Below, one piece after another: positions 5,359 through 6,115 of a stretch of 6,115 bases of DNA. The position numbers were made by a program, and so were the translations under genes. Every line of letters starts with the position of its first letter. The first letter of the stretch is position 1. Source of the stretch: Nocardioidaceae bacterium (GTDB lineage Bacteria; Actinomycetota; Actinomycetes; Propionibacteriales; Nocardioidaceae); NCBI GenBank assembly GCA_013696065.1, contig JACCZJ010000309.1, positions 1-6,115 on the forward strand, in the 5' to 3' direction. The notes under the pieces were generated by a model. The model was not told the origin of the DNA. It searched no databases and saw nothing but the letters and a program-made list of their open reading frames with translations.

Positions 5359-6115
5359 CTATGCGTCCGACCAGGCGGCGCGCTGGTACTGGCTGGGCCA
5401 TCTCACCTTCGCTCCTAGAACGTGACCGGCGCGCTGCGCCCAATGCGGGTCGCGGAGGAAGGCGCGCGCCAACATGACGGCGTCAGCGTCACCGCGGGCG
5501 ATGATCGCCTCGGCCTGACGTGGGTCGGTGATCAGCCCGACCGCTGCGGCGGGTAGGGCGGCTTCCCGCCGTACCCTCGCCGCAAACTGGACCTGATAAC
5601 CGGGCCCGGTGGGAATGTGAACGCCAGGAACGGCTCCTCCGCTCGAGCAGTCAAGCAGGTCAACGCCTCGCGCCCGGAGTCTGCGCGCCAGCTCGACGGT
5701 TTGGTCGCCGTCCCAGCCGCCTTCGGTCCAGTCCGTCGCGGATACTCGCACAAAGAGCGGCTTGCTCTCTGGCCATACCCCCCGCACCGCTTCGGTGGTC
5801 TCGAGGAGCATGCGGACGCGGTTGTCGAAGCCGCCGCCATAGTCGTCTGTCCGCTGGTTGCTGAGCGGAGACAAGAACGAGTGGAGCAGATATCCATGGG
5901 CGGCATGCAGCTCAATTACGTCGAAACCTGCCTCGATCGCGCGTTCGGCGGCCTGGGCGAAAGCCGTCACGATGTCGGCGATTTCAGCGCGAGACAATGC
6001 GTTCGGGACCGGCAACTCCGCAAACCCGAGGGGCGAGGGGGCCGAGGTGTCGCGCCACCCCCCATCGTGCTCGTCGACGTACCGGCCCCCCTCCCAAGGT
6101 GGAGCCGTGTATGCC
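5359..6115 (-). CDS. NADH:flavin oxidoreductase / Old Yellow Enzyme, YqjM (NamA)-like, C-terminal part
   Basis: FMN-containing TIM-barrel ene-reductase that reduces activated C=C bonds of enones, quinones and other electrophiles with NAD(P)H. The frame is open to the right edge, giving about 251 residues; the family has about 350-370, so about 100 N-terminal residues are missing. The TTG at 6015 is not the start, because family sequence continues upstream (APSPLGF, and the Trp-Gly-rich insert before it). Seen in order: HAAHGYLLHSFLSPLSNQR with the substrate-binding His pair (codons ending at 5905 and 5896) and the following Tyr; DDYGG and NRVRMLLE; VRVSATDWTEGGWD; the FMN-phosphate region GLITDPRQAEAII and DAVMLARAFLRDPHW; and a C-terminal WPSQYQRA whose Arg matches the arginine finger known in YqjM-type enzymes. 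All catalytic features look intact. It is the upstream gene of an operon with the SDR; its promoter is outside the window. Confidence 0.94.
   Translation of the reverse strand, partial: AYTAPPWEGGRYVDEHDGGWRDTSAPSPLGFAELPVPNALSRAEIADIVTAFAQAAERAIEAGFDVIELHAAHGYLLHSFLSPLSNQRTDDYGGGFDNRVRMLLETTEAVRGVWPESKPLFVRVSATDWTEGGWDGDQTVELARRLRARGVDLLDCSSGGAVPGVHIPTGPGYQVQFAARVRREAALPAAAVGLITDPRQAEAIIARGDADAVMLARAFLRDPHWAQRAGHVLGAKVRWPSQYQRAAWSDA

Noticed and set aside
6013..6015. TTG at 6015 as the start of the flavin oxidoreductase
   Set aside because: The frame is open beyond it to the window edge and the upstream residues fit the Old Yellow Enzyme family, so the gene is simply cut by the edge.

Overview
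The window reads as ordinary chromosomal DNA from a high-GC Gram-positive bacterium (Actinomycetota). The reasons are the GC-rich codon use, a kinase-like DUF4032 protein (a family I know almost only from Actinobacteria), a SoxR with the actinobacterial gene style, and densely packed genes. I cannot name the genus. No rRNA, tRNA, CRISPR array, insertion sequence, integrase or attachment site is visible, and no stretch over 300 bases lacks a gene.

Layout, left to right. (1) The C-terminal two thirds of an acyl-CoA dehydrogenase (+), cut by the left edge. (2) A kinase-like DUF4032 protein (-), whose stop codon overlaps the end of the dehydrogenase gene by 9 bp. (3) A 173-bp divergent intergenic region. 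(4) An exported type I sulfatase (+) of the N-acetylglucosamine-6-sulfatase/arylsulfatase kind; its best secretion-competent start appears to be a non-canonical ATT at 2253. (5) Converging on it with a 7-bp gap, a run of four minus-strand genes. In transcription order these are an Old Yellow Enzyme-type flavin oxidoreductase (cut by the right edge), a short-chain dehydrogenase/reductase lacking the usual catalytic Ser and Tyr, a small CsbD-family stress protein, and soxR with an intact [2Fe-2S] cysteine motif.

How the genes may work together. The ene-reductase and the SDR are 10 bp apart and almost certainly co-transcribed. csbD has its own strong ribosome binding site and probably its own promoter after a weak terminator, and soxR follows it by 38 bp. 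SoxR senses redox-cycling compounds, OYE enzymes reduce electrophilic enones and quinones, and CsbD proteins are general-stress markers, so this half of the window looks like a small redox or electrophile stress neighbourhood. That link is inferred from position: I found no SoxR operator in the window. The left half (acyl-CoA dehydrogenase, DUF4032, sulfatase) shows no evident joint pathway.

I did not find a clearly novel multi-gene system. The points most worth a second look are the sulfatase start codon, the catalytically degenerate SDR next to an intact ene-reductase, and the soxR/csbD/SDR/OYE gene order.
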